64,000 nt of DNA, taken from contig NZ_JABMKZ010000006.1 of the NCBI RefSeq assembly GCF_013204855.1, positions 248,001-312,000 on the forward strand. Direction: 5' to 3'. Position numbers and translations under genes: made by a program. How positions within the stretch are numbered: position 1 is the stretch's first letter; every line of letters begins with the position of its first letter. This DNA is from Paenibacillus alba (lineage in GTDB: Bacteria; Bacillota; Bacilli; Paenibacillales; NBRC-103111). The notes under the pieces are model-generated. The model was not told where the DNA came from. It did no database searches and saw only the letters and a list, made by a program, of their open reading frames with translations. Shown here piece by piece: positions 51,400 through 58,829 of this stretch.

Positions 51400-51774
51400 T
51401 TAGTTGGGAGACCAGGCATAGTAGGAGCGGCTGTCCATCTGCAGAACCTCTTCGATGTCGCTCATGCGGAGCCATAGATGAACGATCCTTGGCAGGGAAT
51501 CCGCTTGCATCGCGTGTCTTTGTTGGATGGAGTTGAGGCTGATGCCAATCGTGTGGGGCCGTTCGGGATGGATGACAAGATCATCTAGAAGGACGGTTAT
51601 GCCTGCTTCGAGCTCTGGGACCTCTTCCAGCATTAACGGCTGAAAAGGGCCGCTAAGAGGGATATAGAGGGTTGATTTGGTCCAATCCAGCTCATGAGGC
51701 TGGAAGCGCAGCGCCATGATAAACGGACGAATATGATCCTCATGAAAATCATAGAAAACCGTGCGCTTAGACAT
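51400..51774 (-). CDS. Hypothetical protein downstream of the ImmA-like gene
   Basis: A 124-residue protein without recognised motifs. It contains several short beta-prone segments (STLYIPLSGPF, ITVLLDDLVI) and a helical end. Its start overlaps the ImmA-like gene by 8 bp, so the two form an operon. It may be linked to prophage control, but no function can be assigned. Confidence 0.65.
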   Translation of the reverse strand: MSKRTVFYDFHEDHIRPFIMALRFQPHELDWTKSTLYIPLSGPFQPLMLEEVPELEAGITVLLDDLVIHPERPHTIGISLNSIQQRHAMQADSLPRIVHLWLRMSDIEEVLQMDSRSYYAWSPN

Positions 51775-52381
51775 CGACAGATGCTCCTTTCTGCTTCAAT
51801 TGCTCGAGCTTGTTCATAATGGCACGGGTGGAATCGGACCAGTTGGCAGAACTGTATCTTGTGAATTGGCTTTCTGTAAGCCGCTGATATTCTTGGTCCA
51901 TAATGCCTTGGAGGACGCGGCGCTGAATTTGGACAATGCGTGCTTCCGCAAGCCGATACGTGACTTGGAATTCCTCGGATAAGAGGGCAATCATTTCGTT
52001 CTTTTGCTCAGGCAGCGACAGCTTCTTCAGCATCGCAAGCGGCATCGCCGCGTAGAGCTGGAAATTCGTGGCATCCTGCTCCTGCCAATCGACGTAGCGG
52101 TCAGGCATGACCATTTGGTTCCCGGAATGGCGCAGCACATGGCACAGCTCATGAAGGAAGTCCTCCCATTGCTCTTTGGCCGATAGCCTGCGGTCGACAT
52201 TGATGCTGAACAGTCCGTTATTCTCAACAGCCATACTGTTCATATCCATCGTATATACCCAAATATTCAATTTGGCAGCCAAATGAGTCATGGAAAGCTG
52301 TGCGGGCGTTGTAATCCCATGTTGGATATATAAATCTTCGACCCACTGTTCCAGAGGGGTAGTTTGATAATGCGTGAACAG
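51767..52381 (-). CDS. ImmA/IrrE-type metallopeptidase
   Basis: The protein has the zinc-protease motif HELCH in FLHELCHVLRHSG and the family start FTHYQTTPLEQWVEDLYIQHG. In ImmR/ImmA systems this protease cleaves the XRE repressor and releases the mobile element. An open frame reaches 52450, but its ATG lies inside a terminator hairpin. A CTG near 52381, about 8 nt after GAGG, matches the family N-terminus better. The start is uncertain. Confidence 0.8.
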   Translation of the reverse strand: MFTHYQTTPLEQWVEDLYIQHGITTPAQLSMTHLAAKLNIWVYTMDMNSMAVENNGLFSINVDRRLSAKEQWEDFLHELCHVLRHSGNQMVMPDRYVDWQEQDATNFQLYAAMPLAMLKKLSLPEQKNEMIALLSEEFQVTYRLAEARIVQIQRRVLQGIMDQEYQRLTESQFTRYSSANWSDSTRAIMNKLEQLKQKGASVDV

Positions 52382-52423
52382 GACCAACACCTCGTTATAG
52401 GAATGTATGTTCGTTATATATTC

Positions 52424-52447
52424 GAAAATAAAAGCCCGGTTGGGCTT
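52424..52447 (-). terminator. Terminator between XRE repressor and ImmA-like gene (minus strand)
   Basis: On the minus strand AAGCCC and GGGCTT form a stem around AACC, followed by TTATTTT. It lies right after the repressor stop codon. Confidence 0.75.
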
Positions 52448-52467
52448 CATGTATAGAATGGATAAGA

Positions 52468-52875
52468 TTACTGCTCACTACCGGGGGTGCGAGTCTTCTG
52501 CTGTTCTTGAATAAAATGCCAGAAACGAAGCATCTCGTCTCTACGTTCTTTGGGGGCATTCTTGAAATCTTTGAAGAACAAACTGACCTCCGGATCATCG
52601 ACATCAACCGCATGACCGGCTCCCAAAGGTCCATCAAGCGCTTCTTCTTCCGTCGGAGCAAATCCGGCAAGCAGTAGAAGCTCGTCCTTATCAGCACTGT
52701 TAAGCGCATCGGCTAAGGCGATAACCGTTTCTCTGGATGGACTGAAGCGGTTATTTTCTATGGAGTTTATAAATGAATAACTGACACCGGATCGTTCTCC
52801 AAGCTCCCGCAGGGAATATTTGTTCTGCTGACGCAGACGCCGGATTCGAATGCCGAATTGCACCATATCTTTCAT
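52468..52875 (-). CDS. XRE-family prophage repressor
   Basis: A 135-residue protein with a helix-turn-helix (IRRLRQQNKYSLRELGERSG, then VSYSFINSIENNRFSPSRET) and a C-terminal part containing DDPEVSLFFKDFKNAP, often seen in phage and ICE repressors. ATG 52875 was chosen because AAGGTGA lies 8 nt upstream; the longer frame from 52956 runs into an operator. It probably binds the GTTTTGA-N3-TCAAAAC sites at its own promoter and before the tail genes. Confidence 0.88.
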   Translation of the reverse strand: MKDMVQFGIRIRRLRQQNKYSLRELGERSGVSYSFINSIENNRFSPSRETVIALADALNSADKDELLLLAGFAPTEEEALDGPLGAGHAVDVDDPEVSLFFKDFKNAPKERRDEMLRFWHFIQEQQKTRTPGSEQ

Positions 52876-52942
52876 CGCTTCATCACCTTGTTCTATTGTA
52901 AAGGGTTGGAGGTACAAAAAACAAGGGGGGTTAGAAAAGAAA

Positions 52943-52959
52943 GTTTTGATATTCAAAAC
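52943..52959. promoter_or_regulatory. Prophage operator O1
   Basis: GTTTTGATATTCAAAAC: perfect arms GTTTTGA and TCAAAAC around 3 bp. Confidence 0.75.
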
Positions 52960-52963
52960 TTTT

Positions 52964-52980
52964 GTGTTGTAATTTAAAAC
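52964..52980. promoter_or_regulatory. Prophage operator O2, over the -35 of the rightward promoter
   Basis: GTGTTGTAATTTAAAAC, imperfect copy starting exactly 21 bp (two helical turns) after O1. It overlaps the -35 box TTGTAA. Confidence 0.55.
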
Positions 52981-52995
52981 AATCCGTCGTATGAT
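52967..52995 (+). promoter_or_regulatory. Rightward prophage promoter
   Basis: TTGTAA (52967) and TATGAT (52990) are 17 bp apart, in front of the ArpU-like gene. O2 covers the -35 and O3 the start site. Confidence 0.6.
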
Positions 52996-52997
52996 TT

Positions 52998-53014
52998 GTT
53001 TAGAAATTCAAAAC
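52998..53014. promoter_or_regulatory. Prophage operator O3
   Basis: GTTTAGAAATTCAAAAC has one perfect arm and one with a single change. It lies at the expected transcription start. Confidence 0.65.
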
Positions 53015-53040
53015 GACAAATTTTAGGAGATGATCGATGA

Positions 53041-53496
53041 ATGGTTAATCGTTTTTTACATAAAGCAAATACACATATAGATCAGAAGACAACGCGCAAA
53101 CGTGTGGAGAGGGTGCTTGAACTGGTCCGCATGTTCAGGTCGATTGGCGGTATGAGGAGGGAAAGGGATGCTGTTATCGGCTCGCAATCCGATCTCATCA
53201 CAGCGGAAATGCCAGGTTTGTATGAGGCGGATCCAGAGGCTTACATAGCAAGTGTAAGCGCGGAGGTGGAGGAGGCTGTCTCGCGGTTGGAGCTGCAGGA
53301 GCAGGAGCTGATTCGCAAGCGCTATTTGCAAAAGGATAAGAAATTCGATTTCTTGTTGTTTCATGAATTGAATGTAAGTGAGCGCACCTACCGCCGCATT
53401 AAGGCGAAAGCGATGAGCAAGCTGGCTTATATGCTGCGGTTGGAGGTGGAGTCACGGAGCAATGATGCCGCAGAGAGAGTGGAGGCTAGGGGATAG
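53041..53496 (+). CDS. ArpU-like phage transcription regulator
   Basis: A 151-residue protein, largely helical. The C-terminal part ELIRKRYLQKDKKFDFLLFH plus LNVSERTYRRIKAKAMSKLA is a sigma-70-region-4-like helix-turn-helix, as in ArpU/phage late-activator proteins. It would switch on late (tail) genes. AGGAG lies 11 nt before the ATG. It is the only gene between the repressor promoter and the tail operon. Confidence 0.8.
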   Translation: MVNRFLHKANTHIDQKTTRKRVERVLELVRMFRSIGGMRRERDAVIGSQSDLITAEMPGLYEADPEAYIASVSAEVEEAVSRLELQEQELIRKRYLQKDKKFDFLLFHELNVSERTYRRIKAKAMSKLAYMLRLEVESRSNDAAERVEARG

Positions 53497-53838
53497 TAAT
53501 CTAGTGGGGAGCGAACGTCATTCAGGTAGTCAAAGAGAAGCAGGTTCCAAGGATCTGACAGAAGGTTGACCGTACGTTGGCCGTTCACTCTCGATAGGGG
53601 ATGGTAAGATCGTTGTGAAGTCAACTAGAGGAGGCGATGTTCCAGAAGAAGTTGCTTTGACAAAAAGTCCTGACTGGCGTCGAGCCGGCCTTTGGGAGGT
53701 AGCTTATGGGACGAGCCGAAGGAGTGAAAAGCGTGGTTTCGGGAAATAGGCAAGTTCAGTGCTTTGAAAAGAAAAAAATGTTTTGAATTTCAAAACAAAC
53801 TTAAAGGATGACTGTTCGGAAAGGAGGTGAGAAAGTGA
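53497..53838. other. Intergenic stretch before the tail operon
   Basis: 342 bp with no convincing gene. A 26-residue frame (53706-53786, MGRAEGVKSV start) has a fair GGGAGG site but looks too short to trust. The right end holds an operator (53780-53796). Several short G-rich runs occur, but no clear promoter was identified. In head-containing prophages this spot would hold terminase, portal and capsid genes; none are here. Confidence 0.6.
53780..53796. promoter_or_regulatory. Prophage operator O4 before the tail operon
   Basis: GTTTTGAATTTCAAAAC: perfect arms, 43 bp before the first tail gene. It links the repressor at 52468 to the tail genes directly. Confidence 0.75.
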
Positions 53839-54663
53839 ATGATTAATTTGACTAATCAATTAGCGCGTTACCTTCAGTCCGAGGGCGAGGGGGTGCTGGG
53901 AAGCGACATGTTCGTGGACAGCATACCCGCTTCCCCGGATGAAGCGATCTGGTTCAACCATGTTGGCGGCAGCGCAGAATTCAAGCTAGATCCGCCGCAA
54001 AGCTGGCGTAAGCTCAGCCTGAATACGAGAAGCGCTACCTCCCAAGGTGCGCAGGATCGCATATGGAGCTGCATGAATAAGCTGCTTCATCCAAATGACG
54101 GCGTCATTAAGGTAGATGGACAGCTTTACACGGTACAAATTACAGCTCTGCCTGCTTTGCAGGATAAGGATGCAGCGGGCAGATACGCAATGAAAACTGT
54201 GCTGATCCTTAGGCAAGTCGATTCTATCACTGAACCGTGGCTGGAAGCCATCTCCCTTTTCACAGAGACGGCCCTGGGAGCGCAGTGGCGTGTTTATCGC
54301 GGGTTCAATGGAACTTGCCGACCGAGCGTCTCATGGCAGTGCATGAACGAGCAAAGCGCCTCGTCTTCAAGAGCCGCTAATCAGCTTTCCAAGCAGTTCG
54401 TTGGGCAGATTGCAGCGAGGACGTCCAGTGAATATCAACTGGCCGCGCAGAATTTGCTGCTGGGACTAGCTGAACATGCCAAATTGCCCATGGCTGGGTT
54501 GGGCGGCAGATGGTTAACTGTTGTGAATGCTGGCGCAGCTCTTCGGGCCGGAGATTTGTCCACAGGACTTATTACCGTTGCATTAAGCGGTACAGCCGCC
54601 GTTCCGCAAGGCGTTTTCCCACTTATAGCTGGCGTACAAACGGCAACACAAATTGAAAATTGA
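53839..54663 (+). CDS. Phage tail-terminator/minor-capsid-like protein
   Basis: A 274-residue protein. The first 130 residues (LARYLQSEGEGVLGSDMFVD, then NTRSATSQGAQDRIWSCMNK) resemble small tail-completion or minor structural proteins that close the top of the tail. The second half is Ala/Gly-rich, with LITVALSGTAAVPQGVF, and has no recognised motif. AAGGAGGTGA precedes ATG 53839. In the cluster it comes before the sheath gene, as head-tail joining proteins do. The two-domain build suggests a fusion. Confidence 0.65.
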   Translation: MINLTNQLARYLQSEGEGVLGSDMFVDSIPASPDEAIWFNHVGGSAEFKLDPPQSWRKLSLNTRSATSQGAQDRIWSCMNKLLHPNDGVIKVDGQLYTVQITALPALQDKDAAGRYAMKTVLILRQVDSITEPWLEAISLFTETALGAQWRVYRGFNGTCRPSVSWQCMNEQSASSSRAANQLSKQFVGQIAARTSSEYQLAAQNLLLGLAEHAKLPMAGLGGRWLTVVNAGAALRAGDLSTGLITVALSGTAAVPQGVFPLIAGVQTATQIEN

Positions 54664-54674
54664 GGTGATCGATT

Positions 54675-54893
54675 TTGAAACAAAGCACGAAGCAAACAAG
54701 CGGTAAACCAGAAAATACTGCTGAAGCCACTTTATATAGCAAAGATGAGCTAATCACGCACTCGCAAGCTTTATTTGCCAGCCAGCCAGAAGTGCTGATC
54801 GGCGCTCTGCATGGCTGCGAAGAGAACGAATTTACGATTGAAGCAGCGAATCAACGCATTCAAAACTTTTTACAAAGGAAGGTGCTTGCATAA
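54675..54893 (+). CDS. Small tail-operon protein, 72 residues
   Basis: This TTG-start gene (GAGGTGAT 6 nt upstream) encodes a helical protein beginning MKQSTKQTSGKPENTAEATL with a C-terminal IEAANQRIQNFLQRKVLA. Small proteins of this type lie before the sheath gene in PBSX-like tail clusters (XkdJ position). Its stop overlaps the sheath start in TAATG. Function unknown. Confidence 0.65.
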   Translation: MKQSTKQTSGKPENTAEATLYSKDELITHSQALFASQPEVLIGALHGCEENEFTIEAANQRIQNFLQRKVLA

Positions 54894-56356
54894 TGGCAGG
54901 TGGAACTTGGAGTGGGACGGATCGTCCGGTATTGCCGGGTTTTTATATGAATTTTGAGGCGGCAGCGTTAAGCGCTATTGAGCCTGGCGGGCAAGGCGTA
55001 GTAGCTATCCCGGTGAAGGCGAACTGGGGCGCGGTGCGGCAGTTTGTGGAAATTACAAGTGAGCAAGGCATCTATGATGCTTATGGGGTTGATCAAGGGG
55101 ATACGGCTACGGCGCCGGTTGTATTGAAGCTGGCTTTGCTCGGCAAGCCGAAAAAGCTGCTCGCTTATCGAATCGCGGATACAGCAGCGGCCAAAGCAAG
55201 TGTGACCCTGAAGGACTCGGCGGCGGCTAATGTATTGAAGCTTACTGCCAAATACGAGGGTACACGGGGCAATAACTTCTCTGTCATCGTACAGACGAAT
55301 GCGGTGGATGGGACCAAAAAAGACCTCAAGCTGCTGGAAGGCACAGCAGTTCTGAAGGTGTTCACGTTCTCCGGCAGCACCATCCAAGCGGCAGCAGATG
55401 CGATGAATCAGGATGCCAGTAACGTATGGCTGACAGCATCGGTGCTTGCTCCAGGGAGTGGCACACTCGCGCCAGTTGCAGGCAGCGCATTAACAGGGGG
55501 CAACTCCGGTATCAGCGCTATCGCTTCCACCGATTATGTGAATGCGCTCAGCGCGCTTGAAACCCAGCAATTCCATGTTGTAGCGCTGGATGGGTTATCG
55601 GATGCGAGCATTCAAGCTTCGACGGTTGCGTGGACGACGCGTTTGCGCAGCGAAGGCAGAGGCATTGTAACGGTGCTGGGCGGTTCAGCCGCCGACGATA
55701 TCGCGGCCGATGCGGTCAGCCGAGCAACAGCGCGAAGCGCAGCTTTCAATCACGAAGCGATCGTGAACGTGGGAGCTGGGGCGATTTTGGCAGGGACGAG
55801 CTATAGCTCAGCGTATATTTCCGCCTATGTCGCCGGCCTCATCGCGGGTCAGAAACTGAGTGAATCGACGACCTATGCGGCAGCGCCATTCAGTGACGTG
55901 ACACGCCGCTGGACGCGGAGCGAGCAGGAAACAGCCGTGAAGAACGGGGTCTTCCTTTTGTACCATGACGGTCAGAAAGTGAAGGCGCTTCGCGGGATGA
56001 ATGCTTTGGTCAGCTTGCGTCAGGGACAGAGCGCGGCTTGGAAGAAAATCCGCACGATTCGTGTAATGGATACGATTAACAACGATTTGCTCCGCACGGC
56101 GGAAGACAGCTATATCGGCAAAGTAAACAACACAGAAGAAGGGCGACTGGCGCTGGTGGAAGCGGCTAAGCAGTACATGCAGACATTGGCTCAAGCGGGT
56201 GTGATTGAAGCAGCCGATTTCGATGTTTACTTGAATCCGGCCTACTATGGTACAGGTTCGGTGCTGACGCCGGCTGCCGACCAAGTGTACATCAAATGGG
56301 AAGCGAAGCTGACGGATGTGATGGAACAAATTTTTGGCACATTTACCGTAAATTAA
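54893..56356 (+). CDS. xkdK: Contractile tail sheath protein, XkdK-like
   Basis: A 487-residue sheath protein: N-terminal MAGGTWSGTDRPVLPGFYMN, the beta-rich insert with TAKYEGTRGNNFSVIVQ, and the conserved C-terminal subtilisin-sheath-like part with TRLRSEGRGIVTVLGG, ALRGMNALVSLRQGQ and DTINNDLLRTAEDSYIGKVNN. Sheath subunits contract to drive the tube into the target cell. The start overlaps the previous stop. This gene is decisive for calling a contractile (myovirus-type) tail. Confidence 0.95.
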   Translation: MAGGTWSGTDRPVLPGFYMNFEAAALSAIEPGGQGVVAIPVKANWGAVRQFVEITSEQGIYDAYGVDQGDTATAPVVLKLALLGKPKKLLAYRIADTAAAKASVTLKDSAAANVLKLTAKYEGTRGNNFSVIVQTNAVDGTKKDLKLLEGTAVLKVFTFSGSTIQAAADAMNQDASNVWLTASVLAPGSGTLAPVAGSALTGGNSGISAIASTDYVNALSALETQQFHVVALDGLSDASIQASTVAWTTRLRSEGRGIVTVLGGSAADDIAADAVSRATARSAAFNHEAIVNVGAGAILAGTSYSSAYISAYVAGLIAGQKLSESTTYAAAPFSDVTRRWTRSEQETAVKNGVFLLYHDGQKVKALRGMNALVSLRQGQSAAWKKIRTIRVMDTINNDLLRTAEDSYIGKVNNTEEGRLALVEAAKQYMQTLAQAGVIEAADFDVYLNPAYYGTGSVLTPAADQVYIKWEAKLTDVMEQIFGTFTVN

Positions 56357-56368
56357 GGGGGACTAGCG

Positions 56369-56779
56369 ATGAGTTTAGATGCGAGCAGAGTTATTTTAGG
56401 GACATATGGTCAGGTATTTATTGCAGGTGTATGGCAAACGAATTTTAACCATTTGGAAGCCAATGTGGAAATTCAGAAGAAAGAATTGAACCTGGCCGGC
56501 GACCCTTGGGTACGCCACAAGAAAGGCGCAATGAAGGGAACGGGAACGATGAGCGGGTTCAAAGTGACCAGCGATATGATTGCCCGCGGATTCGATAAAT
56601 TCAGTCTCGTTTCCAAATTAAACGATCCCGATGCTTATGGCTTTGAGCGGATTACCTTGAATAATGTCATGCTGGACAAGCTTCAGCTGGCGAATTGGAC
56701 GGCCGGCGAGGAAGTCAAAGAAGAGGTTGCTTTCACATTCGAAGGCTACACACTGAATGACCCGATCAGGGGTATCTAA
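56369..56779 (+). CDS. xkdM: Tail tube protein, XkdM-like
   Basis: A 136-residue protein: MSLDASRVILGTYGQVFIAG, VEIQKKELNLAGDPWVRHK, MSGFKVTSDMI and ENVTFEGYTL-like end (VAFTFEGYTLND). It forms the inner tube inside the sheath. It lies 12 bp after the sheath gene. Length is normal for PBSX-type tubes. Confidence 0.92.
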   Translation: MSLDASRVILGTYGQVFIAGVWQTNFNHLEANVEIQKKELNLAGDPWVRHKKGAMKGTGTMSGFKVTSDMIARGFDKFSLVSKLNDPDAYGFERITLNNVMLDKLQLANWTAGEEVKEEVAFTFEGYTLNDPIRGI

Positions 56780-56797
56780 AAGAGGAGGAACGCGATC

Positions 56798-57190
56798 ATG
56801 TTAACGGATGAACAAATTTTGCAAAAGCTGCTCGACGCAGATCAATTGCCAGAAAAGACGGTGACCCTTTCAAGGGTCGGCGTCCCGATTATTTTGCGCG
56901 GATTAACTGGGAAGCAGGTGTTTGCGCTGCGTGAGCGCTGCACGGAACGTTCGGATCGCCGGGGTGTGCACACGGACCGATTGGATGAAGAGCAGTTCAA
57001 CGTCGCGCTGATTGCTGCCGCCACCGTGTCCCCTAACTGGGGGGACTCGAGGCTGCTGACGAAGTATCAGGCCAGCTCCGGCGAGGAAGTGATCAAGCGG
57101 ATTTTGCTCGCAGGCGAGCTGTCCGCGCTTGGGGATGAAGTGCTGGACCTGAGCGGTTTCAACACAACGCTGGATGAAGTAAAAAACTAA
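56798..57190 (+). CDS. xkdN: Tail assembly chaperone, upstream frame (XkdN-like)
   Basis: A 130-residue protein with LTDEQILQKLLDADQLPEKT, LRGLTGKQVFALRERCTERS and LIAAATVSPNWGDSRLL, as in XkdN-type chaperones that bind the tape measure. It ends V-K-N at a TAA. The last codons contain the -1 slippery heptamer A-AAA-AAC, so a share of ribosomes should continue in the -1 frame to 57366. AGGAGG precedes the ATG. Confidence 0.9.
   Translation: MLTDEQILQKLLDADQLPEKTVTLSRVGVPIILRGLTGKQVFALRERCTERSDRRGVHTDRLDEEQFNVALIAAATVSPNWGDSRLLTKYQASSGEEVIKRILLAGELSALGDEVLDLSGFNTTLDEVKN
57181..57187 (+). promoter_or_regulatory. Programmed -1 frameshift site, A-AAA-AAC
   Basis: The zero-frame codons are GTA AAA AAC TAA, so AAAAAAC sits in the exact X-XXY-YYZ phase one codon before the stop. 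G-rich sequence follows (CCGGGGGGCTCCCGG), able to form a stem as stimulator. Tail chaperone frameshifts are widespread in tailed phages. Confidence 0.8.
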
Positions 57191-57366
57191 TTGCCTCCGG
57201 GGGGCTCCCGGCGATGCTCCATGCGATGTGGACGCGTCACCATCTGCGCCCCGGAGCATTCTGGAAGCTGCCTCGCGGTGAGCAGCAATTCCTGCTCGCC
57301 AGCTTGGAACTCGAGCTGGAGCAGGAACAGGCGCTGCAGCGAGAGCGCGATCGCGCAAGGAGGTGA
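57187..57366 (+). CDS. Frameshift extension of the tail assembly chaperone
   Basis: After slipping to -1 the frame reads LIASGGLPAMLHAMWTRHHL, continues RPGAFWKLPRGEQQFLLASL and ends in a charged helix (ELELEQEQALQRERDRARR) at TGA 57364-57366. It adds 59 codons, giving a fusion of about 189 residues. It has no start codon of its own with a ribosome site. The AGGAGGTGA for the tape measure gene lies in its last codons. The long form should recruit the tape measure protein. Confidence 0.82.
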   Translation, partial: LIASGGLPAMLHAMWTRHHLRPGAFWKLPRGEQQFLLASLELELEQEQALQRERDRARR

Positions 57367-57371
57367 GAGCG

Positions 57372-58829
57372 ATGAGTGATACCGTACTAGTTGGCAATAT
57401 GGCCAAAATGATGGCTGCGCAGGATCGATTGCGCAGTATGGTGGACCGAACGGGCGCATCAACGAGGCGTCTGGAAGATATGTTCGGCAAGGCTGCTGAG
57501 GCCAGCGCAAGATTAAGTCAGATTACCGCCAGACCGACGATTGCGATCAGGGATTATTTCTCCTTCGTGATTGACCGCCTGCTGCTGCAATTGGCGGATT
57601 TGCGCCACACGAAGGTGGATTTGAAGCTGATGCTGGGTGAGGACATCCTCAGGAATGCTAAGCAGCTTCGCGATTTGTTGAAGGGGCTGGGCGGCAGTTT
57701 ATCCATTGACGTGGAGGCGAAGGGAGCGGCTAAAGCGTCGGCTTCCGCTTCGGCATCCGTAACGATGCTGAGCGTGACGACCAAACCGGATACGAACCCT
57801 ATTGATACGTGGATTGATCGAATTCTGAAAATCGCCGAGGCGATTAAGGCTTTGGGGGAGGCCTTCCAAGCTTTTGGCGCAGGCTTTAAAAGTTTCGCAC
57901 AGGGGATCAAAATCCTCAAGGAATTGTTTACGGGAAAAGGCAAGCAGCCTGCAGCAGATAAAACCAAGCCGAAGGCAGGCGGGAAGACCGATCCTTGCGC
58001 CAAGGAGAAGACGAAGTGCAAGGGCGGGGATAAGACGAAGTGCAAGGGCGGAAATAAAACAAAGTCCAAAGCAGGTTCGAAAACGAAGTGCAAAGGCGGC
58101 AGCAAAACCAGATCGCAGACAAGCGATGCTGCATCGAAAAGCAAGTCGAAGGCCAATAAAGCGGAAGTCAGAGCAGGGGAAAGAGCACGTGGAACTCCTC
58201 CGCCGGCGCCTGCCGCCTCAGATGTGATACCGGAAGGAAATCCGGCAGCTCCGCAAGGAGGGCGCTTGGGCAAGTTGTTCAAGAAAGGCTCCAAGCTGAT
58301 GAAAATGGGTGGAAAAGTGGTGAAGCCGCTCGGTATCGCACTATCAGCCGTAGATATTTTGACCTCCGACAATAAGGCGGCCGCAGCCATTCAAGCAGGT
58401 TCAGGTGCAGCGGGGACTGCACTCGGGGCAGCCATAGGCTCATTCATTTTGCCAGGTGTAGGGACTGCCGTTGGTGGTATTGTTGGCGGTTGGCTCGGCG
58501 ATAAAGCGGGCTCCTATATTAATGATAAATTGTTTGGGAATAAGGATGCCTCTCAGGATCAGGAGTCCAAGACGGATCTGCTGCCTGCGGGTCGCGAGTC
58601 AGCGGCTGCTGATCCCTTGCAAGCGAATACTTCAGGAGGAAACGGGGGTAGTCAGGAGGCTGCACCGCCTAACCAATATGAGATTACGGTGGACGGGATC
58701 ACGATTAATTTTCCCAAAGAAGAAGTGAATGAGGAAGAGTTGGCCCTCACCATCGGGCATCAAATCGCCTCGCAAATCAATGCGGCCATTCAAAATCGCG
58801 TAGAGAACGGAGGGGGCGCTTATGGCTGA
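57372..58829 (+). CDS. Short tape measure protein with Cys/Lys/Gly-rich repeats
   Basis: A 485-residue protein placed where the tape measure lies. It has a helical N-terminal half (DRLRSMVDRTGASTRRLEDM), an Ala/Ser-rich linker, then a basic repeat zone near residues 205-255 with several copies of K-T-K-C-K-G-G, then a Gly/Ala-rich hydrophobic region (residues about 343-381, GAAIGSFILPGVGTAVGGIV) that could insert in a membrane. The C-terminus is ITVDGITINFPKEEVNEEEL. It is much shorter than typical tape measures, so the tail should be short. ATG 57372 follows AGGAGGTGA; GTG 57363 is less likely. Confidence 0.8.
   Translation: MSDTVLVGNMAKMMAAQDRLRSMVDRTGASTRRLEDMFGKAAEASARLSQITARPTIAIRDYFSFVIDRLLLQLADLRHTKVDLKLMLGEDILRNAKQLRDLLKGLGGSLSIDVEAKGAAKASASASASVTMLSVTTKPDTNPIDTWIDRILKIAEAIKALGEAFQAFGAGFKSFAQGIKILKELFTGKGKQPAADKTKPKAGGKTDPCAKEKTKCKGGDKTKCKGGNKTKSKAGSKTKCKGGSKTRSQTSDAASKSKSKANKAEVRAGERARGTPPPAPAASDVIPEGNPAAPQGGRLGKLFKKGSKLMKMGGKVVKPLGIALSAVDILTSDNKAAAAIQAGSGAAGTALGAAIGSFILPGVGTAVGGIVGGWLGDKAGSYINDKLFGNKDASQDQESKTDLLPAGRESAAADPLQANTSGGNGGSQEAAPPNQYEITVDGITINFPKEEVNEEELALTIGHQIASQINAAIQNRVENGGGAYG

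Noticed and set aside
53706..53786. A 26-codon frame before the tail operon
   Set aside because: It has a fair ribosome site but is very short, has no recognised motif and overlaps the operator at 53780.
57191..57379. A 62-codon open frame directly after the tail chaperone stop
   Set aside because: It is the continuation of the zero frame after the stop, Cys/Arg/Ser-rich and without a ribosome site. The -1 frame over the same bases gives a sensible protein and ends at the tape measure ribosome site.
57554..58390. A 278-codon minus-strand frame opposite the tape measure gene
   Set aside because: Low-complexity Phe/Leu/Pro-rich product produced by the repeats of the plus-strand gene; no ribosome site, and it opposes a convincing operon gene.
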